Assembly (NCBI GenBank): GCA_039621445.1
Contig: CP154955.1
Coordinates: 9,102,241-9,166,240, forward strand
Source of the DNA: Euglena gracilis
Lineage: Eukaryota > Euglenida > Euglenophyceae > Euglenales
Reading direction: 5' to 3'
Length of the DNA stretch: 64,000 nt
Below, one piece after another: positions 13,155-26,100 of the stretch. Numbering within the stretch: position 1 is the stretch's first letter; each line of letters begins with the position of its first letter. The notes beneath the pieces are model-generated. The model did no database searches. It was not told the origin of the DNA and was given only the letters and a program-made list of their open reading frames with translations. Position numbers and translations under genes: made by a program.

Positions 13155-13984
13155 CTTGCATCCGTCGGCCAAAAACAGGGCTGGAGCAAGAGTTGCCATG
13201 ACAGTGGGGGAAAGTCAGTGTGCTTATGTCCGAGAATGGGTGCCACAAATCCGTTGCAAAGCTGCTGGGTGGACCATCTAAGGACCATCCAGGTTAGGTA
13301 ATACCCAACAAAGATCAACACCTGTTACACCTTCTGCCCTGTGGCAACTAAATATCTTGCCCCTTGGAAGAATGCAACTCATCCAGGAACCCGAGGCTTC
13401 GATCCACCCACCAAGCAATCCAAACCCTTGAATGTTTTCCCAGTCAGGTACACGTCCCAAAACAAGCTCAGCCGACCGAATCAACCCAACAACATGGGGT
13501 TGCACACGGTTAAATTGAGTGCTGTCTGGAAAGAAAAATCGACTGAGCTGAGATATACAGCGGGCAGCAAACACCAAAAGACAATCGTTCAGCCCTGGCT
13601 GCAGAATTGGGGTTTGTTCTTGGGGCCAGGCAAAATTTTTGGCAATATTGTCCAGCAAAAAAAAAGAGGAATAAGAGAGGACCACGTGCCTCTGCCTGAA
13701 CTCCAACTTCTATCCATCAAAAAAGGATGCAAACCCCGGAAAGAAAACGCCACCGACCGATGCAATGTTCCGAAAAAGAACAATAAATCGTTTGAGAGCC
13801 AACGTGAGTTTTTCAATGCTTGAGATTGTACCGAAAAATGAAATATAAATGAGGTGTGTATGATGAGACCTTCATCTGGCAAACCGAACGGACCAAAAGC
13901 GGAAAGCAAACCGTCACACATCACGCCGCGCCATGGCAAGCACAGCTCCATTTGTACTTATATTTAGGGCCTTCCAACGTCCAA

Positions 13985-14125
13985 GGTGTGCCCGGGCCTG
14001 GCATTCCACACTCCATGCAGTCTGCCTGGGTGACTGCGGGGAACGACGTTGAGCAGGTCGCTGCCGAAGTACTCCGTCTCCACCTTGAGGCACTCCAGCA
14101 CCGACAGTGGCCCCGCGAGGCCAGA
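13985..14125 (-). CDS. Unassigned candidate exon, leucine-rich
   Basis: A GC-rich frame on the minus strand reads GPLSVLECLKVETEYF followed by GSDLLNVVP. Its codon use resembles the real exons of this window. The leucine spacing recalls the unidentified leucine-rich gene at 50-62 kb. It does not match the N-terminus of threonine dehydratase. Splice ends are uncertain: a GT follows LLN, and no clear acceptor was chosen. Confidence 0.35.
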
Positions 14126-14663
14126 CCGAAATGGGACAGACCGGGCCATCTCAGTTGGCTGTCACATCATCATTTTCCCTCATCCGGGGTACATTTCAAA
14201 AAACTATTTCATTTGCATTTAAATACATTTCAGTATTTTAAATTTAAAAAAAAACATGGGTAAAATTTACAATTGAATACAATTTAAAAAAAATGTCACA
14301 AATGCAAAAAAAAAAAATGGTGTGTTTGCATATTCATCTTAAATCACTGTGTCCAGGGCGGTAAAAACGGTCCATTTCAGCTCTGAATGCCATTGTCGGA
14401 AAAGAGAGGACTCGTGGGGGGTGGCGAGGTATTGGGCATAAATAGCACTGCAACGAATAGGGACATCTTATCAAAACGGCATCAGCGATGAGCACATGAG
14501 ATGCATGCAGGGAAAAATTTATTTAAGACAGCTCCTAACACAGAGAACAATGCGACACATTGTGCCAATTCTTGCCGATGCAGATGCACAGAGAATCTTT
14601 ATATGCAAACTAGATTTTTATGTGGCTATGATTCGTGAATATGATATATTCCTATGATATACA

Positions 14664-14876
14664 CATACCTACCCCCCCCCCAGGGTACTGTCACCTGACA
14701 GGTTGGTCGGAACCAGGGACCCTGAGAGTTTCCCAGGCGGGACCCTGACAGTTTCCAGGGTAGGACCCTGACAGGTTGGCCGGTACCCTGACAACTTCCT
14801 ATACTGACAGGTTGGCCGGTACCGGGGACCCTGACAGTTTCCCGGGCATGACAGTTTCCCGGGGGGGGGTAGGTAT
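14664..14876. mobile_element. 213-bp inverted-repeat element with TGACAG repeats
   Basis: It starts CATACCTACCCCCCCCC and ends with the complement, GGGGGGGGGTAGGTATG, in AT-rich flanks containing ATGATATATT on both sides. The interior is a degenerate tandem of ACCCTGACAGTTTCCCGG and GACAGGTTGGCCGGTACC. Related TGACAATTTCC motifs with G-tracts recur at 20600-21040 and 25575-25650. Confidence 0.65.
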
Positions 14877-15479
14877 GACATACTCATATGATATATTGAT
14901 ATATACTCATATGATGCTATTTTGATATAGGGGGGAGGTCATATGAGGGATCCCAGGTCCCACTTTTTGGGAAAATTCTCAGGGATAGGGTCAGGGATGG
15001 GGTTTGGGTTGCGGCCAAACCGCCGGTGCCCCCACCCATTATTAGGAAATCAGGAAGACGTTAGGCAGCATTCCGGACCAAGTTAAACCGAATTTAGGGC
15101 ACATTTCGGCGAAATGGAGGCAAAAATGCCACCCAAAAATCCAAAAAAAAAAGGTGACTTAACTTCGGGTTTAAATTTTTCCCAAAAAAGCCAATTTTCA
15201 GTGCGCCGATCTCAACCCCAACCGTATTCCAAAAATACCTCCCTCCCCGAATCTGCCGACTGTTGCTCTGGCGCTACGAGACCAAAGACGAAAAAGTGGG
15301 ACACCCGGGGTCCTCCCACACAACCCCCCAGACACTCCACTTGGCCCCCCTGGGGGAGGCAAATGGAATATGGCAGCCACATTCATACGCATTTCAATTT
15401 TTTTTGGCAATTTCCCATTTTCTAGGATGATTCTGGCGGCATTTTTTTTTTTTTTCTTGGTCGTATTTACACTAGAGGT

Positions 15480-16200
15480 GCAACAATGTCTATAACCCCA
15501 CCTGAAAAAAAGCGCCCCCCCCCCCACCGACCGGGTTCCTACAACCCCCCAACCAGAGGGGGGTGGTCATATGCACCACCTGACTTGCAACCCCTGGTCA
15601 GAGTGCCGAAACCCCTGCATCCGGAAAAGAAATACCCCGCGGGACAGATGCACCCCCTTACCTGCAACCGCCCACCCACCAGGAGGTAGTCGGTGACCAG
15701 GGGTGGTAGGTGGGCAAGGGGGGGGGGGCAGGTTGCCAACCTGACCCCCCCCCCGGGCAATTGGCTCAAACTGCCAGATGCTGGCACCAACCCTGATGCG
15801 AAAGCTGAAAACAAAAGCCCATTTCTGAGATATTTTCCCATCCCTGAAATATCTACAAACGTGCTCATCAGTCTCCGAATGGCTTCTACTGGGGGGTGGG
15901 GATTGAGGTTATGGCGCGTCAAATAGCCTTGGGAAATTTGAACCCTTAGTCTAGTGTCCCAGCGTTTAGTGAACCCTTAGTCTTTATTAGTCAGTGTCAC
16001 GGGACCAGGGGGGTACCCCCTTGTCCAACGACCGCTAAATATCGCGCTATTTCGGCCAAAATCTCGCTACTGACCGGGGGGTGGTCGTTAGACAAGACCG
16101 CGGTCAAAAACGAGAATGCCCGGAAAAAAAGATCCCCTAAAAAAAGATCGCTGCTGACCAGGGGGGTGGTCGTTGGACAAGGGGGGAGAGGTAATCTCAG
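15480..16200. repeat. GTCCAACGACC / GGTCGTTGGAC repeat cluster
   Basis: Copies of a recurrent phrase in which GTCCAACGACC and CTGACC plus a G-tract are followed by GGTCGTTGGACA. The clearest are at 16021-16105 and 16145-16185. The two halves are reverse complements, so each copy can fold back. The same phrase recurs near 43480, 49150, 50285, 61465, 61785 and 62450. Confidence 0.65.
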
Positions 16201-16419
16201 AGGGGAGGAAAAAAACACGAAGCCTGTCGAGATGTCCATTGAAACATGCACCTGACTTCTACCAATAATGCTATTTGCAACATACTACGGCAGGGGGGTC
16301 GATGACTCCAGACTTTCAAATACAAACTCATTTTGGCATTTCAATTTCCAAATGAAACGCATCTGGTGCGGGGGATACGCGCACGGGGTAGGCTGCGGTT
16401 AATTGGTCTTTACTTTTCG

Positions 16420-16900
16420 CACGAAAACGTGGTTCCAGTGGTTCGCAGGCGGCCAACAAGGTAAGCCAATGCAAAAAGGTTGGCACATCTCGTCCTCTCG
16501 CCAACTGGACAACAATTATGCAAATGGAAGGACGAGCATTTTTTCAAGACACAGCACACAAAATACAAAAACAGCGCCGACCCAGTTTCACGGCTGAGCT
16601 TAAGGCGTCGCTGAAGAGCCTCTCTGGAGGAGTAATTCACAGACTGGCAAATGGGATGATTAAAATACCTAATGGCTTTCCCCTCCCTCAAATTTACCCG
16701 GCAGGAACTGGGGTCCCTGCCTTTTTTTTTGTCCCTGGTCAAACCAGGGACAAAAAAAACCGCGAAAATCAGCAAAGTGTCAGGAAATCGGCAGACGGTC
16801 CCCTCCGGCTTTAGCGACGCCTTGGTGGCAGGCAGAACCCCGGAGGGCAGCCGGGCCAGAGCGCGGAAAGCACCGGCGTCCTCCGCCACTCTGCAGGCCT
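16420..16900 (-). CDS. Unassigned candidate exons downstream of dihydropyrimidinase
   Basis: Two or three minus-strand stretches look coding: RVAEDAGAFRALARLP continuing to TKASLKPEGTV (about 16785-16895, after a plausible CTGCAG acceptor), REALQRRLKLSRETGS (about 16575-16625) and GERTRCANLFALAYLVGRL (about 16440-16500). I do not recognise the product. They may be intron sequence. Confidence 0.3.
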
Positions 16901-17110
16901 CTGAGCGAATACACAACACCCCCGGGGGAGGGCGTATTTTAACGACCTCCGAGGCTGGAAAATCTGGGCTGGCTGGAAAATGGCTGCCGGCTGGCTGGAC
17001 CGCCTGCCCGTGGGGTCAAATTCTCTTACGCTACGCCCTGCCCCGGGATTGGGCCTGCGGGAGTGGGTCGTCGACCTAACGCTGGGTTTCGGGATGCCAG
17101 GTGGGCAGCC

Positions 17111-20100
17111 TCACAGGGAGGGGGGCTGGGCGGCCACTGGGGGCACAAACACGGGCCCGCTGTACGGCTCCCGCTCTACCCGCCGCCAGGCTTTCTGTCT
17201 GCGGGGAGGGGCAGAAAACCCACACAGATGTGGTGGCCAGGTGAAGAACTATGACCCAAACCTTGGGGTCCAATAAAAAAACACACAAAAAAAGAAATTT
17301 ACAAAAAAAAACAAAAAAAGAAATTGAAAATGAAAAAAAAAAGAAAAAAATTATAAAATTGAAATTCATGCAAATTCATCAAAAACCTCCCCCGGATTTC
17401 TGCTGGAAAAAGACTTTTTCACCCCATCTTTTCACCTCCTCTGGATAAAATCTTCAGAATGCAACACGTCATCATATCCACCCAGAACAAATCTGGCTCG
17501 GGGAAGGGGAAGCCTGCCCGTTTCGTCAGGTCGCGCACTTCGTCCCGCTGCGCAATGCCGTCGAACGGGGGGCCGAACGGGGGGCACGGGACGTACTGCC
17601 CGGCGCCCGGCGTGCAGGTCAGCCGGCCGGCGTGCCACCCGACCCGCCCGGCGACGATGGTCGACCGGCACGGCGGCGTACCATCCGCAGGGCAATTTGA
17701 TGTAACCCCCCCCCCCTAATAGAAGCACGGGTGCGCTTATAGCGGACCGCCGCCTCCGGCGGCGGGGGGGGGGGGTGCGCTTCTATTTGGACCCTGCCTG
17801 TGCGAATTTTGTTGATTTCTTTTAGAAATCCCATCAAAATGGGGGGTGCGCTTGTAGCGGCACGCCGCCGAAGGGGCCGGGGGGTGCGCTTCTATTTGGA
17901 CCCTGCGCTTGTAGCGGCCCCGTGCTTCTATTAGGGGGGGGGTTTAAGGCATATGAACAACGTCATACGTCTCAGGCAAAAGGCAAAGCGAAGAAGCATC
18001 ACAGGCGAAAAAGTATTGCAACTCCCGGCAATGAGGGAGGCCGGGCTTGCTGCAGGTTCCTTTACAAGGTTGAGTTCCCGCATTAAGAGAAGTGGATGGG
18101 TGGATTTCCTTTTTTTTAAAAAAAGTTGTTTTTTCTCTGTGTCAGCTGCCTCCCCCAAGGACAACACAAACAAAATAATAAATGTGACACAACCATGGGT
18201 TACACCAGCGTGGGTGTCACAGCAACCCCGGTGACCTCCATCCCTTCAAAGATGTTGAAATCCACGGCGTGGTGGTGTGTCTTGGCAGAGATGACCCGCG
18301 TGGCGTCGCCATCAGATCAAGGCTTGGGTGCCACGTCTACAATGAAAAGTCGACTGGGGGGAGGGCGTGTTTGTGCTTACAGCTCGACAATATGACAATA
18401 TGACAGCTCGACAATATGAGGGCGCTAATGTTGTTAATGGATCGTGTAGCAAGATCAAGCTTCAGCGTGCAAGGTCACAACTCTGTTTGCAGCTGGTCGG
18501 TGTTTTGTGCAATTTCAGCAAAATACCTCTAGAGATAGGTGACGAAAATCTGCAGAACAAAACCCCACCCAAAAACGTCCGAAAAATAAGTATGTATGTT
18601 AGTGGCGCACTGACAACTGCACTCAAAGCCCTGTCCCACACCACGAGGTCTGCGTCCGCCCCGACTTCAATGCGCCCCTTGCGGGGGTAGCAGTTGAAGA
18701 CCTTCGCTGCGTTGCTGCTGGTCACGGCCACAAACTGGCTTGGGGGTGCAGGCTGGTTCCATTGCACTGCCAACTCCGAGACACCGGACACCATTCACAC
18801 GGATCCCCGTAATGGTTTTATAATTATTTCCATAATTATAAAATAACTAATTCATCAGTAATAACATGACACACAAACCATTATTCAAGATACCATCACA
18901 CACATTCCTGCCCGTTCACAAAAAAACAAAGTGTGTGCATATGTGTCATGTGTGTGTGTGTGTGTGTGTGCGTGCGAGCGTGTGTGCGTGCGTGTTCGCG
19001 CACATATGGGTGGGTGGGTTCATCATGACAGGTTGGTGGTTCTGTTGGGTTGGTGGGATCATCAGTCATCCATTCATCTAAGCCTCGACAATTACGGCTC
19101 AGCCTGGGCGGTGTCAGCTTCCCGGCCTTCACCCCGTTTGTCCACACCACCGCCATCCGGTCACCGCAACGCTGAATATGCACCGCTCACCGCTCACGGA
19201 TTTGCCTGAGTGACTCGCTGGCCTATTACATGATATGGATCTTCAAACGTTTATGTGAATTCGGACAGGACATCCACATCCTTCTACCGCATTTCATAAC
19301 CAGACCAATTCACAAGTGATTTCCAAATTACCAAAAAAAAAGTTTTCAAAATAACGTTGGCTGGACACTGGACACTGGACACTGGCTGGACTTATCTCTT
19401 AATAACACATGTATCTAGGGCCAAAGGATTCCCATTATGAAAATGAGTTGCTGCAGGAGGGAAGCACAAGAAATTGGTTGCCAGGAATTGTATTCTGCCT
19501 GCCATCAATTGCTCGAATAAAAAATGGGTAGCATTAAGGGATTGATTGACAAAGCCACCGGGGTGGGGTAGGAAGGAGTAAATGCATTTTTTTCTCTGAT
19601 TATTAAAAAAATAAGCCAAAAAGCACCATTTTCCTGTTGGCAATTCAGCCCTGGTTCTCGATGCCATTGACGCCGTTGGGAATCTTCGTGAAATCATCCT
19701 TCCCCATCGCCTTCTGGTCAGCATTGAACGTGCAGTTGTCCGTCCCCACGACCTGCAGGTCCCCTGTGGAGCAGGCAAATGGCACCACAATGCCAGTGAG
19801 CACAGTTGATAAAGCACTCCACCGACACGTGACCCATGATCAGACCATTGCTTACAGACCCCTGGGGGGACCTGTCACGTTGGAAACTCAGGCCCAAAGG
19901 TCTTCAAAATCAAAAAAAAATTCTGCCACTTTCAAAAAAACCTGACATCATCGCTGCCCGATGGCCATCATCGGCCATTTGAGGCCGATCCATCCTCTCC
20001 ACAGGGGGGATCTGGAGTCAAAAGTAAATCAGTCACTCCGAGAAAACCAATCAGTAACCAACGAATCAGGAAGGTCAAAAAATGACAGAACGAACAGCAA

Positions 20101-23100
20101 AATCAATACACTTACGCCATGCGTGCATGGGCGCACGTGTGCACACATCCAAACCCACCCACACACATACACAAATGCCTGTACACAGACACACCGGTTG
20201 CCAGTAGGTCCATCAGGAAATGCTTCACGCAGGGGTCCGGTCGCAGTGGTGGGGACATTACATAAGCCGCCGCGTCCCGCCAACAACAGTCAAAGAGGTG
20301 TGTGCCATCTGTCGTCAATGAGGATGCATGTGTCAGGAATACGTATTTGAGTGTAAACACTGTCAAACACAAACAACAGAAAACGTTTAGATCACGAAAA
20401 ATCATGATATTCTGACAAGTAAATAAATAACCCCCCTAAAAATAAAGAACCCCCAGTTTATTATTTGGACACTCGAAGTCGGGGTCCAGGGGGGTTTTTA
20501 TTATTTGGGGGGTTATCATTTGGTCAAAAAGTTCGAATTCAAAATAGAACCAAAAACCCCTGCTTTTTTGGCATATTTTCTGCACCAATCTTCCCCCCCC
20601 CCCCCCCGCCGGGCAATTGTCGCGCGACAAATCGGGCAGCACGGAGGGGGGTGACAATTTCCCGGGGTGACAATTTGGCCAGCACAGAGAGGGGTGACAA
20701 TTGCCCGGGGGCGCCATTTGAAAAAGAATTGCCCACCATGTGGGCCACGTTAAATCCAAACGACCAAGAACACCATCTGAAACACCAGTGAACACGCAAA
20801 AATGCAGCTATGGTTGTGATATTGTGCAGAGCATTTGGTGTGTGACATTTCTCAGCACGTTGTAGCGAAATAGAGCATCAATCGAGTCGTGTCCGCGAAA
20901 AGAAAGTTCACAAACATCTTCTGTGGGGGGGGTGACAAATTGGGCAGCACGGAGGGGGTGACAATTTCCCGGGGTGACAAATTGGCCGGCACAGCCAAGG
21001 GTGACAATTGCCCGGGGGCGCCAATTGCCTGGGGGGGGGCGGGTATCCATTTTTGTGATTTCTTTACAACATTTCTGCTAATTTTTGATTATTTTTTTTG
21101 TCCTTCAGAGGGGGGGGTAAATTATTTGGGTCTGTCCTCAGAAGGTTTTATTATTTGGGGGGGTTATTATTTGGGCGATTTATTATTTGGGGGGTTATGT
21201 AAAAGTATGAAAAGAGTTGATAAACTCAGCAGCGCAAGAGTTGCAGCGAAGGGGAGAGTTTTGAAAAATAATTTCAAGACTTTGCCAAAAAAATTTATTA
21301 TCAAAAAAGTTGGCACCCCGATTAACCCAGATTCAGAAAAGAAGTATTTTTTTTTAAAGAAACTGCCTGTGGCTTCAAAGACCAGTCTACTGTCATTCAT
21401 CTTGGTTCTATGTCTTCAGACTCCTTATTGGATTTGGCGAAAGATGCACCATCCCCATTGCATTTTTTTTTAAAGAATTTTGGCTGCCTGAAAAATGGCT
21501 GCGTTGAGACTTGCAACGGCAGTGATACTTCCAGTGAAATTGTCACAAACGTTCCCCAAATCAAGTCAAGCCACCGGGGGCCAGTCGAAGCGCAAAATAC
21601 CCCCCCCCCCGAGGGAAATGAACTCCAATACCATGCAGCCTCAGCCCCCAGTCCGGCAGCAATGGGCTCCCCGTACACCCGCTTGCCGGCCCGCCGGGCG
21701 TCCCGCACCACCTGTGCGGCGGCCTTGGACATGACGTGGACCACGTACAGCAGGGGGCAAGCTGCTGTCGCAAAGTTGCAAAGAGGCAGAACCCCCTTCC
21801 CGCTCTCCGGTTTTGGGGGTGGGCCAGAAAATGGTTGGTTCCTCCTTGGTCGGTTTGTGGCGGGCAGGTGGGCTTCACCCAAAATGCGAAGAGTGCCGTG
21901 CTGTGTGCTGGCCCACTGGTGTAAATCTGCAAACGAGCGCGTGGATGCAAACACACACACACACACACACCCACCCACCAACCACACACAGATGCGCGCA
22001 CATACTGACGCACACACGCACGCTCGCATTCACGCGCGCACGCGCACACGCACACACAAATTGGTGTGAATTTCTGTGCTTAGACTGAATGATGTGGGTG
22101 GATATGGATTATGACAAGGCAGCTGATGGGAGGTGAAGAAATGACCACTGAGGCACGATGGGAAGGTACAGCGGCTTGCAGTGGTACGTTGACCTGGTCC
22201 GCAATCATAATCGCTCGGTGGGTGGCCTCCGCCTCCACATCCTCCGGCCTCTACGGCAGGTCACCCCCCAGAAGAGGGCCGTGCACTTGCCTCAAGTTAT
22301 TGATCCCATTCCCCCTGTCCTCATTTGCGCTTAATTAGCCCTTCTGCGAACTTTTTTTTGAAGGATAATCCTAACCCTAACCCTAACCCTAACCCTGACA
22401 CTAGCCCTAGCTCTAAATCTAATCAAAGTTAAGTGGAGGACATTATGAGAAGGAAAACGCTGAAACCTTCCCATTTTTGCCTCTGCCACCGGATCCATGG
22501 CCACCACTGGAAACCCTCAATTCCTCGACCTCCTCCACTCCTCGACACGGTGAGACACCTTCACAGGTGTGACAGCTCTCCACGGGGAAGGCGTAGATGT
22601 GGTGACTCAGTGTAAGAGCGGGACAGTCAAGGCCGAAAACTGTTCGGGGGTCGAGGCCTGGCTGAGAGCTCGTGGCCCTCCGGGCCGGTGATGCCTAATT
22701 CCAGGCACTTTCGCTGCCCGATATCCACGATGTCGCCGTTCTCCGCGTGTACCTGGGGTAGGGGAGGTGCTCTCGTTTTTGAACATGGAAAACGCAACAT
22801 GAACCACCGGTGACAATGGAGTGATGTAGTCACTCCCACCATCACTTTTGCGCAAAAAAAAAATGTTTCTTTCCTGACAATTTGATAAAATCACAACGAA
22901 TAACCAAAATGAAAGCAAGACTCAAAACAAAACCTTCATGGATTTGAGCTTTTGTGCTGTCTTAACATGCATCTCTGCGAATAAAAAACTGAAATATACA
23001 AGAATATTCCAAACAGAATGTGCAACTCCAGAAATGCTGCTTCATGGCACGGTTTGACGGAAAGCAATCGTCCGGACCCCGGCTCCAGCTGACCAACTTC

Positions 23101-26100
23101 GCCAAGACAGTGTCAGATCAGGTGGCCAATCCAACGTCGCATAAATTCGAAGAGCAGCATGGCAAATTTCGTCAAAAATAAGACGGCGAATCTCGGACAG
23201 TCCAAAGGAGCTTATTTTTGGCAACTCTTTGGATGTTCGCAAAAAAAGGTCAATTTTAAGCCCATTTGCCAAGATATATTCCCTTCACCCCTTGGGAACA
23301 GCTCGGGGGGGGGGGGAACTGTGGGGCAAACGTTTTGATTCGCACGGGGGGAGCAAGCTGGAACACATTGCCCTTCTGCCCCAAGCCAAGCCAGCCTCTT
23401 CAGAAATGCAAAGAGTCCCACCACCTTGGAGGCTGTGTTATTAAACCCCATGCTGGGGTATCAAAATGTGGTTCCAAAGAAAACCTGGCAGAGGAAAACA
23501 TCGGGCGAAAGAGCTGAACAGGCTGAATTCCACAGACGGGTTTGACGGTCGGTCAACGTTTCCCGAAACAATTTGCCCCCCCCCCCTCCCCTGTAAAGAA
23601 AAACCCAACCCATCAAATTGACCCAATGCATCACATCTGACATGTGGAGACTGACAAGCCACCGCCCCCGGAAACACCTTACGTGGGATGTTGGCGTTGG
23701 GCGGTGGGTTGGGCAGCTGCAGAGAAACGGACCCTGACAGGGACTGGGCGGGCACCAGAGTTCTCCAGCACAACAAAAGAAGGGCGGGATAGCTGAGCCA
23801 AACAACACCTGGGCAATGGCCCCAAGCTCCTTGCACCGCTGGAAGGCGCAGTACAGCTCCTCGTCCGTCAGCATCAGAACGTTCTTGTACGCCCGCATGG
23901 CAGCGCCCCCCCCCCCCCCCGAGGGTCACGCCGCAGTCCTTTCAGTCACCCCATGCAAATTCTGCCCCGCCTCGAGAGGAGGAAGTTTCATACCTAAAAC
24001 CAGTGCCGTCTGCCGGTGCCATGCCGGTGGGTCACTTCGGCCATTTTTCTGGCTGCACTCCGCGGAGAATCTGAGGCGAAAACCAGTCTACATTCCAGCT
24101 ACCCGTAGACAATGCCTTGGCCAACCAAAGCTCCAAGGCAATTACACCACAACCAGGAAAAAGAATGCGGGCGGCAAATGACCAGGAATGAGGAGTGGCC
24201 CCCCTTTCTGGCCACAGCGCTGCCCTGAACGCCATAAACATTTTGAAGGAACTGACCCCGTGGTCGCGCACCAATACCCCCATCTCCTCAGCCACCTGGG
24301 GAGGCCACGGAAAGACAAGTGTGAAGCAACACTAACTGGCGATGCTAAAACAGGCCTCAGGGGGTAGGGAATTTTTTTAAAGACGACTAAGACCGAGCTA
24401 GGGATCCTCCCCAGCCACCTCCCCCCGGGGCCCAAACTTACAAAATACATGTAGGGGTTTGACAAAATGAATGGCCAAAAGCCAAAAGAAGGGTCATTTT
24501 AAAATTAAATTGTAATTCAAAAAGATCATTTCAATACTCTGCGAATTCGGGTGGGGGGTGTTGGTCTGCCCCCTCCCCCTCTCCCGCCCCTTGCATGGCA
24601 TCTCTTCGATCGCACCCGTGGGATAGGGGGTCGGGAACAGGCCAACTGAACACACCTGCGCACTCCACCACGTCACCGCAACGTGAAAGCCATAGTCCCG
24701 CGCGTGACCCTTCGCACACATCGTCCTTCCGATTTTCTCCATCCTGCTGCTGGAGTTTGTCCTTCCATGAAAAGGCGCCGGCCACACTATTCACGAGTCT
24801 GGAAGTCTTTTTTAGGACCTGGGAGGGGTTTGGACAAACCAACCCACCCACCCCTGAGGGGGCTCGGAGGACCCACTTTTGTTTTTGGGGAGTAACTTTC
24901 AAAATAGGATATTAGGATATTACAAAATAGGGTCCAAAATAGGAAAACCCAACCTTCGGAGGGGTACCCCCCCCCTGGTCCCGATCCCATTTTCAGGGGG
25001 GAGGGGCTCTGCCAAGACCCACCCACCCACCCACCCACCCACCTACCCACCCGCTCCCACTGGGTCACGAAACTTAAAAACATCTCTGCTCCAATCCAAC
25101 CAAAGAGGATTATTCCCAGGAAGACGGGCCACAGGACGGCTCAAAGCTTCCTCTTGATTCCACCCCCTCAAATTAAGCTGTCCCCCGGCATGCTTGACAG
25201 GAACCGGAGACCGTAACACTTACCTGGAAAGGAATGGCTCTCGATGGGCACAGGGGAGGGGGAACATGAAGAAGTCCCGGGGCATGTCTGAAGGGGTTTC
25301 CGGGAGACCCACCCGGCCGTTTTCGGTGACGGGGCGGGCCACGGCCACAGTTCACCTTCGGCGCGGCCCATGCCTGCCACTGGCGGAACGCCTCCAGCAA
25401 CGACTGCCCCTTCTTCGGCATCACGAAGTCGATCAGCATCGAGGCCATCCCATCGCTGACCGAGCCCCCCCCCCCAGGGATCAGTTTCTAGTTTTTTTTT
25501 AAAAAAAACTCTCCAAAACTGTATGAAAGCAATCTGTCACCCCCCATCCCGTGCATCGAATGGGGTCATATCCACCTGACAATTTCCAGGTGGGACTTTG
25601 ACACGTTTTCAGGTATGACAATTTCCTGGGGGGAAGTTTCCTGGGGGGGGGGGACGGAGACCACATTCACAACGATGCAGGAAAATTTTACATTTTTCAA
25701 TCAATACAAAATTTACAACCTTTCTCAATCTCATTTGATCATAAATGTGTTTGTCCTGCGGTCCGTTTCCATTTGCATTTGTTCACCAGCTGTCGCTTCA
25801 GAAGCTGGGCGGCCAAACCCGGCCACCGCGGCCTGCTCGCTTTGCGCCGTAGTTAGCTCCGTCGGACACAGAGCAAGCAATGGGGTGAGGGTGGTGCCCC
25901 CGGCGACCGCCGCTTGGGTGCCGACGTTGAAGTCGTCTGCCCCCGCCAGGGGGAGCCTTACCACGCCGCGGACAAATAAATTCTCAGGGCGAATTTTGAA
26001 CGGCGCAGCTGCTCTGGTCCATTTGAAATGTGCTTCTATGCGTGCTGAATGCTTGCGGTTCTATTCCCGATAGTGCACTGCCTTGCTTTACGTACTGCTT

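Noticed and set aside
22368-22400. A chromosome end
   Set aside because: Only four units, flanked on both sides by exons of one gene.
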